Positions 1 to 8,218 of a DNA stretch of 64,000 nt are shown in pieces (the stretch's first letter is position 1; every line of letters starts with the position of its first letter). The notes below the pieces were generated by a model. It searched no databases. It had not been told where the DNA came from and saw only the letters and a program-made list of their open reading frames with translations. Both the position numbers and the translations under genes were made by a program. This DNA comes from Nakaseomyces glabratus (lineage: Eukaryota > Ascomycota > Saccharomycetes > Saccharomycetales > Saccharomycetaceae), in assembly GCF_010111755.1 (NCBI RefSeq), contig NC_088963.1, positions 1,054,001-1,118,000 on the forward strand. The letters run 5' to 3'.

Positions 1-416
1 GGATTAGCCATCTAATGAATGGATCAACAGAATAGAATGTCACTAATTATCATAAATTCATGATTTAAGAACCAAAAATGTAAATTTCAAAGAGTAGAAA
101 TTTTGGCAATTGTAGTGCATTTAAATTTGAATTTAAAGTATTCTTAATCGCGATTAAAATCTTGAATAAAAAAAAATAATAAAGTTCAGACAAAGAAAAA
201 CAGTCAAAAAGGATTGCAATGGTATTTCTACAGGTATCAGAGAAATAGAAACAAATAAACATATGATAAAGCGGTTTGATCTGCATGAGGTGATATTATT
301 GTTAGCGGCATAGTGTGTAAGTTGTTCCGCATACAATTCTTCTCAGTATTATTACACTCAAAAAGAAAGAAGAAAACCTTTTGCTTGGAACTGGAAACCC
401 CCCGTTGTTGTGATAT
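1..416. other. Gene-free window edge, 3' side of the RCR gene
   Basis: AT-rich sequence downstream of the RCR-family gene. Only short frames of fewer than 75 codons are present, with low-complexity hydrophobic translations and no recognisable motif. I see no tRNA-like or repeat structure. It probably holds the 3' UTR of the RCR gene and the flank of a gene outside the window. Confidence 0.5.
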
Positions 417-1046
417 CTATTTCTTTGAAGATGTTCTAACTTGTTGCATCTGTACAGATACACTTGAGTCTTCATCGTCATTTGTCTCTAAGGATGAACT
501 TGGACCAGCCGTAGTTCTTTGGAAGTTGGTTTGAGCAGGCCTTCTAAACTCTAGATCGATGTCCTCCTGCGGTACGTCTTCTGGTCTCAAGTATGCAGAC
601 TCTGGTTGTGTGAGCCCGTCGAAACCAGGTGGAGGGCCATCTGGCCTAGCGACCTCGCCATCCAGAGCCGGTGGTTGAAGCATTTCAGCCTTTGCGTTCT
701 TGTGGAAGACACCGTTGGCATCGTAGTAGCCCAGATCGTTGGCATTTGTGGTCTCTGTGTATGTAGGAACGTACTCCTCTACATAGTTCTGGGTATGGTT
801 GTAGTCTCTTTCGGACTGTCTGTACGACGGAGGCGTCATCCACGCAGTGCCGTAAATCGGAGCCCTACCGGTGGCAGTCCTTCGTCTGTTGATTCGGAAC
901 GTAAGCAACGTCATCAGAAGAATACCAACAACAAATATCACAAACAGGATCCACCGACCCCACACCCACGACCCTCTCCCATACGGATCATCATCAGTAA
1001 ACCCATCGTTATTATTATCCCCAGTTGCCCTCTTATAAGCTATCAT
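417..1046 (-). CDS. RCR1/RCR2-family single-pass membrane protein
   Basis: A 209-residue protein resembling the yeast Rcr1/Rcr2 family. Rcr1 is an ER protein that affects chitin deposition and Congo red resistance, and Rcr2 acts in endosome-to-vacuole and plasma membrane protein traffic. A short polar N-terminus is followed by one hydrophobic segment (about residues 31-50), an arginine-rich stop-transfer stretch (RINRRR) and a long soluble tail. A PPSY motif at residues 72-75 is a candidate site for an Rsp5-type WW-domain ubiquitin ligase, as known for this family. The tail is rich in P, E and D. The start is the ATG at 1046. RCR1 lies near CEN2 and RCR2 near CEN4 in S. cerevisiae. The RMD1/NHP10 neighbours favour RCR2, but the paralog is not settled. 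Confidence 0.8.
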   Translation of the reverse strand: MIAYKRATGDNNNDGFTDDDPYGRGSWVWGRWILFVIFVVGILLMTLLTFRINRRRTATGRAPIYGTAWMTPPSYRQSERDYNHTQNYVEEYVPTYTETTNANDLGYYDANGVFHKNAKAEMLQPPALDGEVARPDGPPPGFDGLTQPESAYLRPEDVPQEDIDLEFRRPAQTNFQRTTAGPSSSLETNDDEDSSVSVQMQQVRTSSKK

Positions 1047-2845
1047 TGATCTCCTTTGTGTGAAATTTTTTAGCCAAATTTGTAATATTGGAAATCTACG
1101 TCCTGTGTCCTCTAAATTTCAAAAGATATGCTAGGGTAGTTAATTATTAGATGATTAGCTCTCACCATAGCACTTTTTATATTTGTATTATTTTGCATTA
1201 TGAATTTTCTTCCACAGTAGCACAGCAACAGAGCAAGCAGAGTAAGAGCAGAAGGATCCCTAAACACCGACTGGGTTACTTTCCCCCACTATAAGCCTTG
1301 CTAAGAAAAGCCTTCTAAACCTTCCTTCCCACTATAAACCCGTAGGAAGCCTCTTTCTGTATTTTTGATTTCACTCCTCCACACAAATGCACAATCGCCT
1401 GCAGAGAGTTATTCGCCACATGTCACTGCGTACGCATTTAATCTTTAGCTTTTAGTCTTATTAGTCTAACAGTCTAACAGTCTAACAGTCTAACAGTCTA
1501 AGAGTCTAACAGTCTAAGAGTCTAAAAGTCTGCTAGTCTCTCCATCTCTTAGTCTCTAGCTTCTGGCTTCTCCCTTCAAGCCACACACAATTTCTAAAGA
1601 AGATCGCCTCCTTCAAACACTAATCGGCTCCATCACATCTGACTCCTTAACCACATGCACTTGCATCCACATGAACGGTCAGTATATAACACAATACGAA
1701 AAAAGAAAGAAAAGAAAAAACTCATTATAGATCCGATTTACATTCTTGGCGTCGGGGTTATATATATGAGTAGTTCTAAGAAGGGTGTACGGGTGTATCT
1801 GTTGCAATCGCTTTTCTTAGTGCTTCTCATCTCCCTTTTTTTAAGTCTTGTGTGGTCATCCGCACACCACACTTTGCATTTGACACTTGCACAGTAGCCC
1901 TATGTAAGTTCGCATCTACATCAAATGAACTACACTCAGTAGGCAGTACATAGTATATAGTACGAAACACAACTGTCCTTGCCTGGACATTGGAAGATAC
2001 GGATGACTCGCATGACTTACCGTGACATAAGTGCTGTCAAGGGGGGGAATTGCAACTTTCTTTTCATTATAAGGGGAGGTGGAAGTATTAACGAATGAGT
2101 TCTCAGTATCGAGAAAGTTGATTGCTTTGACTCCGTGTAGTTCAGATTGTACTATACTCGGAAAATATAGAGTGCCATCCCTCCCCCCCATCCAGAACTA
2201 AATTTCTTTTGCGCTAAATACTTGTATTGGCCCACCTTTCCAAAAACTGCAATTCAGAACAATTAGTACACTGTTTTTTTTTAACTACTATATATATAAG
2301 TGATTTTTGTCCATTGGTAAGGGAGCATTTTTTTTAAGAAAATCATCTAAAGGATTCACAAACAGAATTAGAAAATCTCTCTATCTGAAAACTGATCCAC
2401 ACTATAAAATACGATCATTTTTATCTCCTATTTATCTGCAATTCTGACTTCTGAATTATCGCTAATATACAATAAGTGGTTAATTTGTCTGCAATAGTGA
2501 AAGGATCCCTTTGCAAAGAGTTATTAAAAAACCAACGAAAAATAAAAAAAAAAAAGGATCCTCCCTTTACTTTTTTTAATTAATATTCCGAATCAAAAAA
2601 ATAGAAAAAGCACGAGCTATAGTCCACAGAATAGGAGTCTCTCTGACCTTTCAAGAACAATTGTCGAGTATTCATTACATTTCGCTACACCTACTAACTC
2701 GCAATTCGTCTCGCAGGTAAAAAAAAAAAATAAAACAAGGAGACTATCAACTCCCATAAATTACTAGTGAAAACCCTCTCGCTGAAGGAAAACTAAATCT
2801 AAATCTAAATCTAAATCCAAAACTCACCAAAAAAATAGTGCAATA
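1047..2845. promoter_or_regulatory. Large divergent intergenic region between the RCR gene and NTH1
   Basis: About 1.8 kb without a credible gene, long for this genome. It holds an 8-bp tandem repeat (1463-1542), two AGGGG stress elements (2040-2044 and 2072-2076) about 770-800 bp before NTH1, a TATA-like TATATATATAAG near 2290, and T- and A-rich runs at 2270-2340 and 2535-2580. In S. cerevisiae the essential gene YRB1 lies between NTH1 and RCR2; no Yrb1-like (RanBP1-type) reading frame is visible here. Frames of 80 codons (1655-1897, +) and 91 codons (1916-2191, -) start with ATG but lack family features. Confidence 0.55.
1463..1542. repeat. 8-bp tandem repeat (AGTCTAAC)n, about 10 copies
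   Basis: Consecutive units read AGTCTAAC x4, AGTCTAAG, AGTCTAAC, AGTCTAAG, AGTCTAAA, AGTCTGCT, AGTCTCTC. The array is exact at its left end and decays to the right. Related TAGTCT words continue on both sides (1452-1462 and 1550-1560). The unit is not a telomere repeat. It lies in the noncoding region upstream of the RCR gene. Confidence 0.9.
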
Positions 2846-5155
2846 ATGTCTGACCCCATGGATGAAGGGCCTTTGGGCAAGGGTGCTGTGGCCACACCAG
2901 CAATGGTCGAGAAAGTCGCTAACGAGAGTCCAAAGAAGACAAGACCAAGGAGACTGTCCTCGCTGAACGAGTTCTATGACCCTTTCTCCACAGCAGAAGT
3001 CTATTACGGTCCCGCTACCGACCCCAGGAAGCAGAAAAAGAGCTCGACTAAGCTCAACAGGACAAGAACCATGAGTGTCTTCGACAACACTTCCATCGCC
3101 AAGACCACTGCCAGCTTCGGCCAATTCCAATTGAAAAGAAGGGGTTCCGAGGACGACAGTCTAACTGCAAGTCAAGGTAACAGAAAGTTCTTCATCGAGG
3201 ATGTCGACGGCACCCTGGAAGAACTTCTATCCAGCGAAGACACAGACCGTAATTATCAGATCACAATCGAAGACACCGGCCCAAAAGTGTTGAAAGTCGG
3301 TACCGCTAACTCTGGAGGTTACAAACATGTCAACATTAGAGGTACCTACATGCTTTCGAACCTTTTACAAGAACTTACAATTGCAAAGAGTTTTGGTAGA
3401 CACTCCATCTTCCTGGATGAAGCAAGAATTAACGAAAACCCAGTGAACAGATTGTCAAGATTGATCACCAATCAGTTCTGGAATAACTTGACTAGAAGAA
3501 TAGATTTGAATAACATCGGAGAAATTGCTAGTGATACTAAAGTTGACACACCAGAGGCAAAGAACCCTAGAGTCTACGTCCCATACAACTGCCCTGAACA
3601 ATACGAATTTTACATTCAAGCATCCCAGATGAACCCTTCGATGAAACTCGAAGTCGAATACTTACCAAAAGATATAACCCCGGAGTACGTAAAGTCATTG
3701 AATGCAACACCTGGTTTGCTGGCTCTGGCAATGGAAGAACACGTCAACCCAGCAACTGGTGAGGTGTCCCTAATTGGTTACCCATATGCAGTTCCAGGTG
3801 GTAGATTCAATGAACTATATGGTTGGGATTCTTACATGATGGCACTGGGATTATTGGAAAGTAATAAGGTCGACGTTGCCCGTGGTATGGTAGAACACTT
3901 TATCTTCGAAATTGAACATTACGGTAAGATATTGAATGCTAACAGAAGTTATTATCTGTGTAGATCGCAACCACCATTTTTGACTGATATGGCTTTAGTG
4001 GTATTCAACAGAATTGGTGGTGATAATAACCCAAACGCAATCGATTTCTTAAAGAGATCTTTCAAAGCCGCTATCAAGGAATATAAAACGGTCTGGATGG
4101 CTCATCCAAGACTAGATCCAGAAACCGGTCTATCATGCTATCATCCTGATGGTTTAGGTATTCCACCTGAAACAGAACCTACTCATTTCGATAGTATATT
4201 AACGCCATACGCTGCAAAGTACTATTGCACAATTCCTGAGTTCATTGCGATGTACAACGATGGCTCAGTAAAGGAACCTCATCTTGACGAGTTTTTCTTA
4301 CATGATCGTGGTGTTAGAGAATCTGGTCACGACACCACTTATAGATTCGAAGGTGTTTGCGCATATCTAGCTACCATTGATCTCAACTCACTGCTTTACA
4401 AGTACGAGGTCGATATCGCTAATTTCATAGAAAAATATCATAACGATGAATACCATGATCCATTTGATGGAACAGTTACCAATTCTGCTTACTGGCGCGA
4501 TCTAGCAGCTAAAAGAAAGGAAAATATAACTAAATATATGTGGGACGAAGAGACTGGTTTCTTTTATGACTACAATATCAAAGTGAAGTGCAGGACTAAC
4601 TATGAGTCAGCAACTACGTTTTGGTCTTTATGGGCAGGATTAGCAACTCCGGAACAAGCAAAAAAGATGGTTGAATTAGCATTGCCGAAGCTTGAAATGC
4701 TAGGTGGGTTGGTTGCTTGTACAGAAGAGTCCAGAGGACCTATTTCTATTGATAGACCTCATAGACAGTGGGATTATCCTTTTGGTTGGGCACCACATCA
4801 AATACTTGCTTGGGAGGGCTTAAATGATTACGGTTACACCTCTGTTGCAACGAGATTGGCATACAGATGGTTATTTATGATGACCAAAGCATTTGTTGAC
4901 TATAACGGTATTGTGGTAGAGAAGTATGATGTTACACGAGGCACTGATCCTCATCGTGTTGATGCTGAATATGGTAATCAAGGTGCAGACTTCAAGGGGG
5001 TTGCTAAAGAAGGGTTTGGCTGGGTTAATACTAGTTACATATTAGGGTTGAAGTTCATGAACAGTCATGCTAGAAGAGCGTTAGGAGCATGCATTCCCCC
5101 AGCACCATTCTTCAATAGTTTGAAAGATGATGAAAAGAGCATATATGGTCTTTAA
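2846..5155 (+). CDS. NTH1: Neutral trehalase (glycoside hydrolase family 37)
   Basis: A 769-residue cytosolic enzyme that hydrolyses trehalose to two glucoses during recovery from stress and on return to growth. The regulatory N-terminus has basic phospho-site candidates, including RRLS at residues 35-38 and RRGS at 98-101, the class of PKA sites known to control Nth1 through 14-3-3 binding. It also has an EF-hand-like acidic loop ([12 protein letters not shown], 132-143) matching the known calcium-binding segment. The catalytic region carries the trehalase signatures [14 protein letters not shown] and [10 protein letters not shown]. Its length is close to S. cerevisiae Nth1 (751) and Nth2 (780). 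It lies next to the centromere, as NTH1 and NTH2 both do in S. cerevisiae. NTH1 rather than NTH2 is inferred from the RMD1/NHP10 neighbours. Upstream AGGGG elements fit stress control. Confidence 0.93.
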   Translation: MSDPMDEGPLGKGAVATPAMVEKVANESPKKTRPRRLSSLNEFYDPFSTAEVYYGPATDPRKQKKSSTKLNRTRTMSVFDNTSIAKTTASFGQFQLKRRGSEDDSLTASQGNRKFFIEDVDGTLEELLSSEDTDRNYQITIEDTGPKVLKVGTANSGGYKHVNIRGTYMLSNLLQELTIAKSFGRHSIFLDEARINENPVNRLSRLITNQFWNNLTRRIDLNNIGEIASDTKVDTPEAKNPRVYVPYNCPEQYEFYIQASQMNPSMKLEVEYLPKDITPEYVKSLNATPGLLALAMEEHVNPATGEVSLIGYPYAVPGGRFNELYGWDSYMMALGLLESNKVDVARGMVEHFIFEIEHYGKILNANRSYYLCRSQPPFLTDMALVVFNRIGGDNNPNAIDFLKRSFKAAIKEYKTVWMAHPRLDPETGLSCYHPDGLGIPPETEPTHFDSILTPYAAKYYCTIPEFIAMYNDGSVKEPHLDEFFLHDRGVRESGHDTTYRFEGVCAYLATIDLNSLLYKYEVDIANFIEKYHNDEYHDPFDGTVTNSAYWRDLAAKRKENITKYMWDEETGFFYDYNIKVKCRTNYESATTFWSLWAGLATPEQAKKMVELALPKLEMLGGLVACTEESRGPISIDRPHRQWDYPFGWAPHQILAWEGLNDYGYTSVATRLAYRWLFMMTKAFVDYNGIVVEKYDVTRGTDPHRVDAEYGNQGADFKGVAKEGFGWVNTSYILGLKFMNSHARRALGACIPPAPFFNSLKDDEKSIYGL

Positions 5156-5350
5156 ATTGAGACTCTTTATCTTTATATTCCAGATGATATGTAGTGTATT
5201 TAAAATATTCACAATGCTGTCTAGAATAATTTTATGATTCTATTGAGAAAAGATCTTCATCTTAATTCCTAAGTATTCGTTTGAAATAACTTCCATAACC
5301 ATACTAAAACTTTCAACGAATTGTGTAACAAATTATTTTTCTTCAAGTAA
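5156..5350. other. NTH1 3' flank next to the centromere
   Basis: AT-rich noncoding sequence between the trehalase stop and the CDEIII side of the centromere. Nothing else is recognisable. The other flank (5463-5568) is also noncoding and holds the RMD1 3' end. Both flanking genes have their 3' ends toward the centromere. Confidence 0.5.
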
Positions 5351-5462
5351 CTTTCCGACTTCGGTAGTCATGGCCAAATATATATATTAGTTATAATACA
5401 AATTAAATATATTTATTTTAATTTTTAAATTAATTATTTATACTTTTCTTTGATCAGCTGAT
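5351..5462 (-). other. CEN: Point centromere (CDEI-CDEII-CDEIII), read on the minus strand
   Basis: On the minus strand, CDEIII lies at 5376-5351 and matches the budding yeast consensus: TG at positions 1-2, ATGA at 6-9, and the essential CCG at 13-15 followed by AA. CDEII (5377-5454) is 78 bp with 73 A/T. That length agrees with the 77-79 bp known for C. glabrata centromeres. The CDEI position (5462-5455) reads ATCAGCTG, matching RTCACRTG at 6 of 8 bases. The site sits between RMD1 and the trehalase gene, exactly where S. cerevisiae CEN4 lies (YDL001W-CEN4-YDR001C). Position, length, A/T content and the CCGAA core together make the call strong. The weak point is the non-canonical CDEI. Confidence 0.88.
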
Positions 5463-5568
5463 TAATTGGATAATAAATGTTAAAGAATTTCCTAAGTTTA
5501 CGTTAATCAAAATGCTCCAGTATAGTATTTACACACAATAGATTCGTTGTATTAGAATGTATATATGT

Positions 5569-6867
5569 CTAAGTTCGGTTAGCTATCATGTCTACAGCAA
5601 TATTTACTAGTGATACAACAACTTCCACAACCACCAACACAATCACAATAAGTTCTAAGTACTCTTCGTGAGAATGTCCCAATTGTTCTTTTAACATTTG
5701 TAACAGATCAGAAATGACTTCCAATCTCTGATTTAAGAGTGCGACACGCTGATTAATTTCTAGATATCCCCTTGTAGCCTGATAAATTGGTTCAAGCTGA
5801 GGTTCGGACCACATTATTTCTGGTGAATCTAAAACTGAACCATGTAGGTTGATATTAATTCTCAAAATGAACAACTCACCTATACTTTTCATGATTTCTT
5901 CTTTACTCATAGAAACTTTACCACTCGATGCAATCTCTTGCGGAATGTCTTGTGTGTCTTCGATTGTATTATCTACTAATTCTTCAAACAAAGATATTTT
6001 AACACTTTGGGCGATTGCATGTGATATGGACAATTTTATCATATAGTTGGAACCATCTCTTAATGTAATGAAATCATTATAAATTCTAGGCTGATAACTT
6101 TGTGTAACATAGTAATTGAACTCTTCAATTTGGATATCTTCTTCGGCCAGTTTTTCTTTTTCAAATTTCTCTAAGTCATTCAAGAATGCCTTTTCCTCTC
6201 TTTCAGTAAAGCCCCACAAGACAATAACACCATACTCAAAGATGAATATATCAGGATGTTTATCACTTACGTTTATCTCACCACCTTCATCATCAAGTCT
6301 TATCACGTCTTCATGTTCGAATCTTTTGTCGCCCCTCCAATCATTGTATAAAAAGGGTGTATATAGACATTCATCAAATAGTTTTGGATGTGTATGATGC
6401 GTTTTCTTCGAGTCCTTTAACCACCTTATCAAATCCTTCATATTATAACTACTGGCAGTACAATATGAGGTACATCTCGGTAGCAAATGTCTGTGTGCTT
6501 TTCCAAGCTTTTCAGCATCTCTTCTTGCATTCTTATCTGTTATTCTATTCACTTGAGAATAAACATCCCTATCTCGGAGTTCTGAGACTTCTTCATCTCT
6601 ATGGAAGGCCTCTTCTGGTAATAATTTTAGCTTTTGAGCAGTTCTAGATGTACGCTGAGCACCATTTCTGATTTGTCTGCCAGTAACCTTTGCTATATTA
6701 GATATTCCTTTTGTCTTAGAATCAATTATGCCAAGTTTACCATCCTTGCTGTCACTAATACTTCTATCTGAATTTACTGGTCTTGGTATATATTTGGCTT
6801 GGCTATTTTCACCCATATCGTTCGACTTGGAGCCTCTATTAAGCAGGGCGTCGGATTCTTCAGACAT
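5569..6867 (-). CDS. RMD1: Rmd1-family (DUF155) membrane protein
   Basis: A 432-residue protein matching yeast Rmd1 (YDL001W), needed for meiotic nuclear division, with relatives in the mitochondrial RMND1 family. The N-terminal third is polar and basic. The central DUF155 region includes the conserved HPDIFIFEYGVIVLWGFTERE stretch and later EIMWSEPQLEPIYQATRGYLEI. A heptad-like helical segment (about 365-395) leads into a C-terminal hydrophobic anchor (about 400-425) rich in V, I and L. The start is the ATG at 6867. Its position beside the centromere and next to NHP10 reproduces the S. cerevisiae CEN4 neighbourhood. Its molecular activity is not known from sequence. Confidence 0.93.
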   Translation of the reverse strand: MSEESDALLNRGSKSNDMGENSQAKYIPRPVNSDRSISDSKDGKLGIIDSKTKGISNIAKVTGRQIRNGAQRTSRTAQKLKLLPEEAFHRDEEVSELRDRDVYSQVNRITDKNARRDAEKLGKAHRHLLPRCTSYCTASSYNMKDLIRWLKDSKKTHHTHPKLFDECLYTPFLYNDWRGDKRFEHEDVIRLDDEGGEINVSDKHPDIFIFEYGVIVLWGFTEREEKAFLNDLEKFEKEKLAEEDIQIEEFNYYVTQSYQPRIYNDFITLRDGSNYMIKLSISHAIAQSVKISLFEELVDNTIEDTQDIPQEIASSGKVSMSKEEIMKSIGELFILRININLHGSVLDSPEIMWSEPQLEPIYQATRGYLEINQRVALLNQRLEVISDLLQMLKEQLGHSHEEYLELIVIVLVVVEVVVSLVNIAVDMIANRT

Positions 6868-7284
6868 GTTTTACTGGCGTTATGTTTGTATATATAAACC
6901 CACGTGAATTCCTAGCAGAAACGGAGTTTCTCTCAGTTTTATTCTTGGTAGTAGATCTGCCTCCTCTCAACACAATAACTTATGACTTACTAACAAGGCG
7001 TTGGCTTATCTAAAGCTTTCTAATCTTAAAGTGGTGCTTTTAAGGTATTGAACTGTCAAGAATTTGCAAAAAAACTGAAAAATCATTGAATTTTCAGAAT
7101 ATATAATACTGGAAGACAGAAAAGGTCTGGGATATATGGATGGCAAGGAGACTCCAAAAAAGAATATTAAAGCATTACTACTAAATTTGAAAGTTTCTGT
7201 GAATATCATAATAGCTAACATTCCAGTGAAGTTGTTATTTAGGTTAGAGGGAAGGGAAAACATACGAGAATATAAGTCTGAGCA
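6868..7284. promoter_or_regulatory. Divergent promoter between RMD1 and NHP10
   Basis: A 417-bp intergenic region serving both genes. A TTACTAA word at 6988-6994 matches the Yap-family site and is the only specific motif I noted. A short frame beginning ATG at 7138 overlaps the NHP10 start in another frame and is not a credible gene. Confidence 0.45.
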
Positions 7285-7875
7285 ATGGATGCAAGAAATC
7301 TCAGTGATGAAGAATTGAAGCGTAAAGTTGAGGAGCTGAAAGAGAACAATGAGGTGATTGGATTAGCATTACAACGATCTAGGTTATCAGTTAAAAGACT
7401 TAAGCTGGAATATGGTGTACTTCTCGAAAGATTAGAGGCGCGCGCTGACATGGACCCTGATGTAGGAACGTTTAACCCACTACCATCACTAGAAAACTTC
7501 CAGAAGGAGCTTATGTCTACACCTTTGAAGAAGCCGAAGACACGTAAACAGAAACTGAAAGAAAGAGATCCAAATATGCCGAAAAGGCCCACGAACGCAT
7601 ATCTATTATTCTGTGAGATGAACAAAGAGAAGATAAAAGAGGGTGGTTCTGTAGATGTAACCAAAGACTTAACGGAGAGTTGGAAAAACCTTAGTGAACA
7701 AGAGAGGAAACCATATTATCGTCTTTATAATGAGGATAGAGAGAGGTATCAAGCAGAAATGGAAGCCTATAACAAGAAATCAAAAACTGAAGATGCTGGG
7801 AAGGAAGATTCCATGAGTAAAAATAGCTCAAAACAAGAAGATTCAGATCAAACGTCCAACGAAGTTGAGAATTAA
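7285..7875 (+). CDS. NHP10: HMG-box subunit of the INO80 chromatin remodeller
   Basis: A 196-residue protein matching Nhp10 (YDL002C, 203 residues), an INO80-complex subunit that binds DNA ends and structures. The N-terminal third forms a charged coiled coil (about 8-52). One HMG box spans about residues 93-160, opening with the typical PKRPTNAYLLFC and containing the conserved ESWKNLSEQERKPYY helix. The C-terminal tail is rich in S, K, E and D. The start is the ATG at 7285. It is divergent from RMD1 and convergent with UTP20, whose 3' end is 343 bp away. Confidence 0.93.
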   Translation: MDARNLSDEELKRKVEELKENNEVIGLALQRSRLSVKRLKLEYGVLLERLEARADMDPDVGTFNPLPSLENFQKELMSTPLKKPKTRKQKLKERDPNMPKRPTNAYLLFCEMNKEKIKEGGSVDVTKDLTESWKNLSEQERKPYYRLYNEDRERYQAEMEAYNKKSKTEDAGKEDSMSKNSSKQEDSDQTSNEVEN

Positions 7876-8218
7876 AAGCATATTAAGTTATGTCACCATT
7901 TGCTGAGGGTGTAATATTCGGTTATGTTAATGAGGCTATTGCTGATATGACTTATAGTAATAGAATCTCTATGGAATATAATAGATCCTCCTTATTGAAC
8001 TGTATTCTTATTTTAATTTTTATTGTAGCTTAAGTAGTCAATACATAATGGCCAACAGTTGTAAGTTGGTAGCATTGAAAAACTTTATGTTTAGTTACGA
8101 AAATGGGAACTTATTATTTAATGTAATAATATAATATTATGCAATAATTCAATATGAAATAAAATTATGTATATGCAAGTGATTCCTATGCAAATGTTTA
8201 ATAGCTAAAAACACCTAC
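7876..8218. other. Convergent 3' intergenic region, NHP10 / UTP20
   Basis: AT-rich region between two gene ends. The word CTTTATGTTTA at 8083-8093 matches the yeast ARS consensus WTTTAYRTTTW at 10 of 11 positions, so a replication origin is possible, but one near-match in AT-rich DNA is weak evidence. No gene is seen. Confidence 0.3.

Noticed and set aside
1655..1897. 80-codon ATG frame with a hydrophobic stretch
   Set aside because: It starts with ATG and has a possible membrane segment, but it lies in low-complexity AT-rich DNA, has no family pattern, and its length is expected by chance in a 1.8-kb gap.
1916..2191. 91-codon minus-strand frame
   Set aside because: No conserved motif, and it overlaps the candidate stress elements of the NTH1 promoter. 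Likely a chance opening.
5351..5365. Plus-strand TTTCCGACTTCGG as CDEIII in the opposite orientation
   Set aside because: Its core reads CCGAC rather than CCGAA, and on that orientation there is no A/T-rich CDEII of the right length upstream. The minus-strand reading fits all three elements.
8083..8093. ARS consensus near-match as a replication origin
   Set aside because: A single 10/11 match in AT-rich DNA is not specific. It is mentioned only in the gap description.
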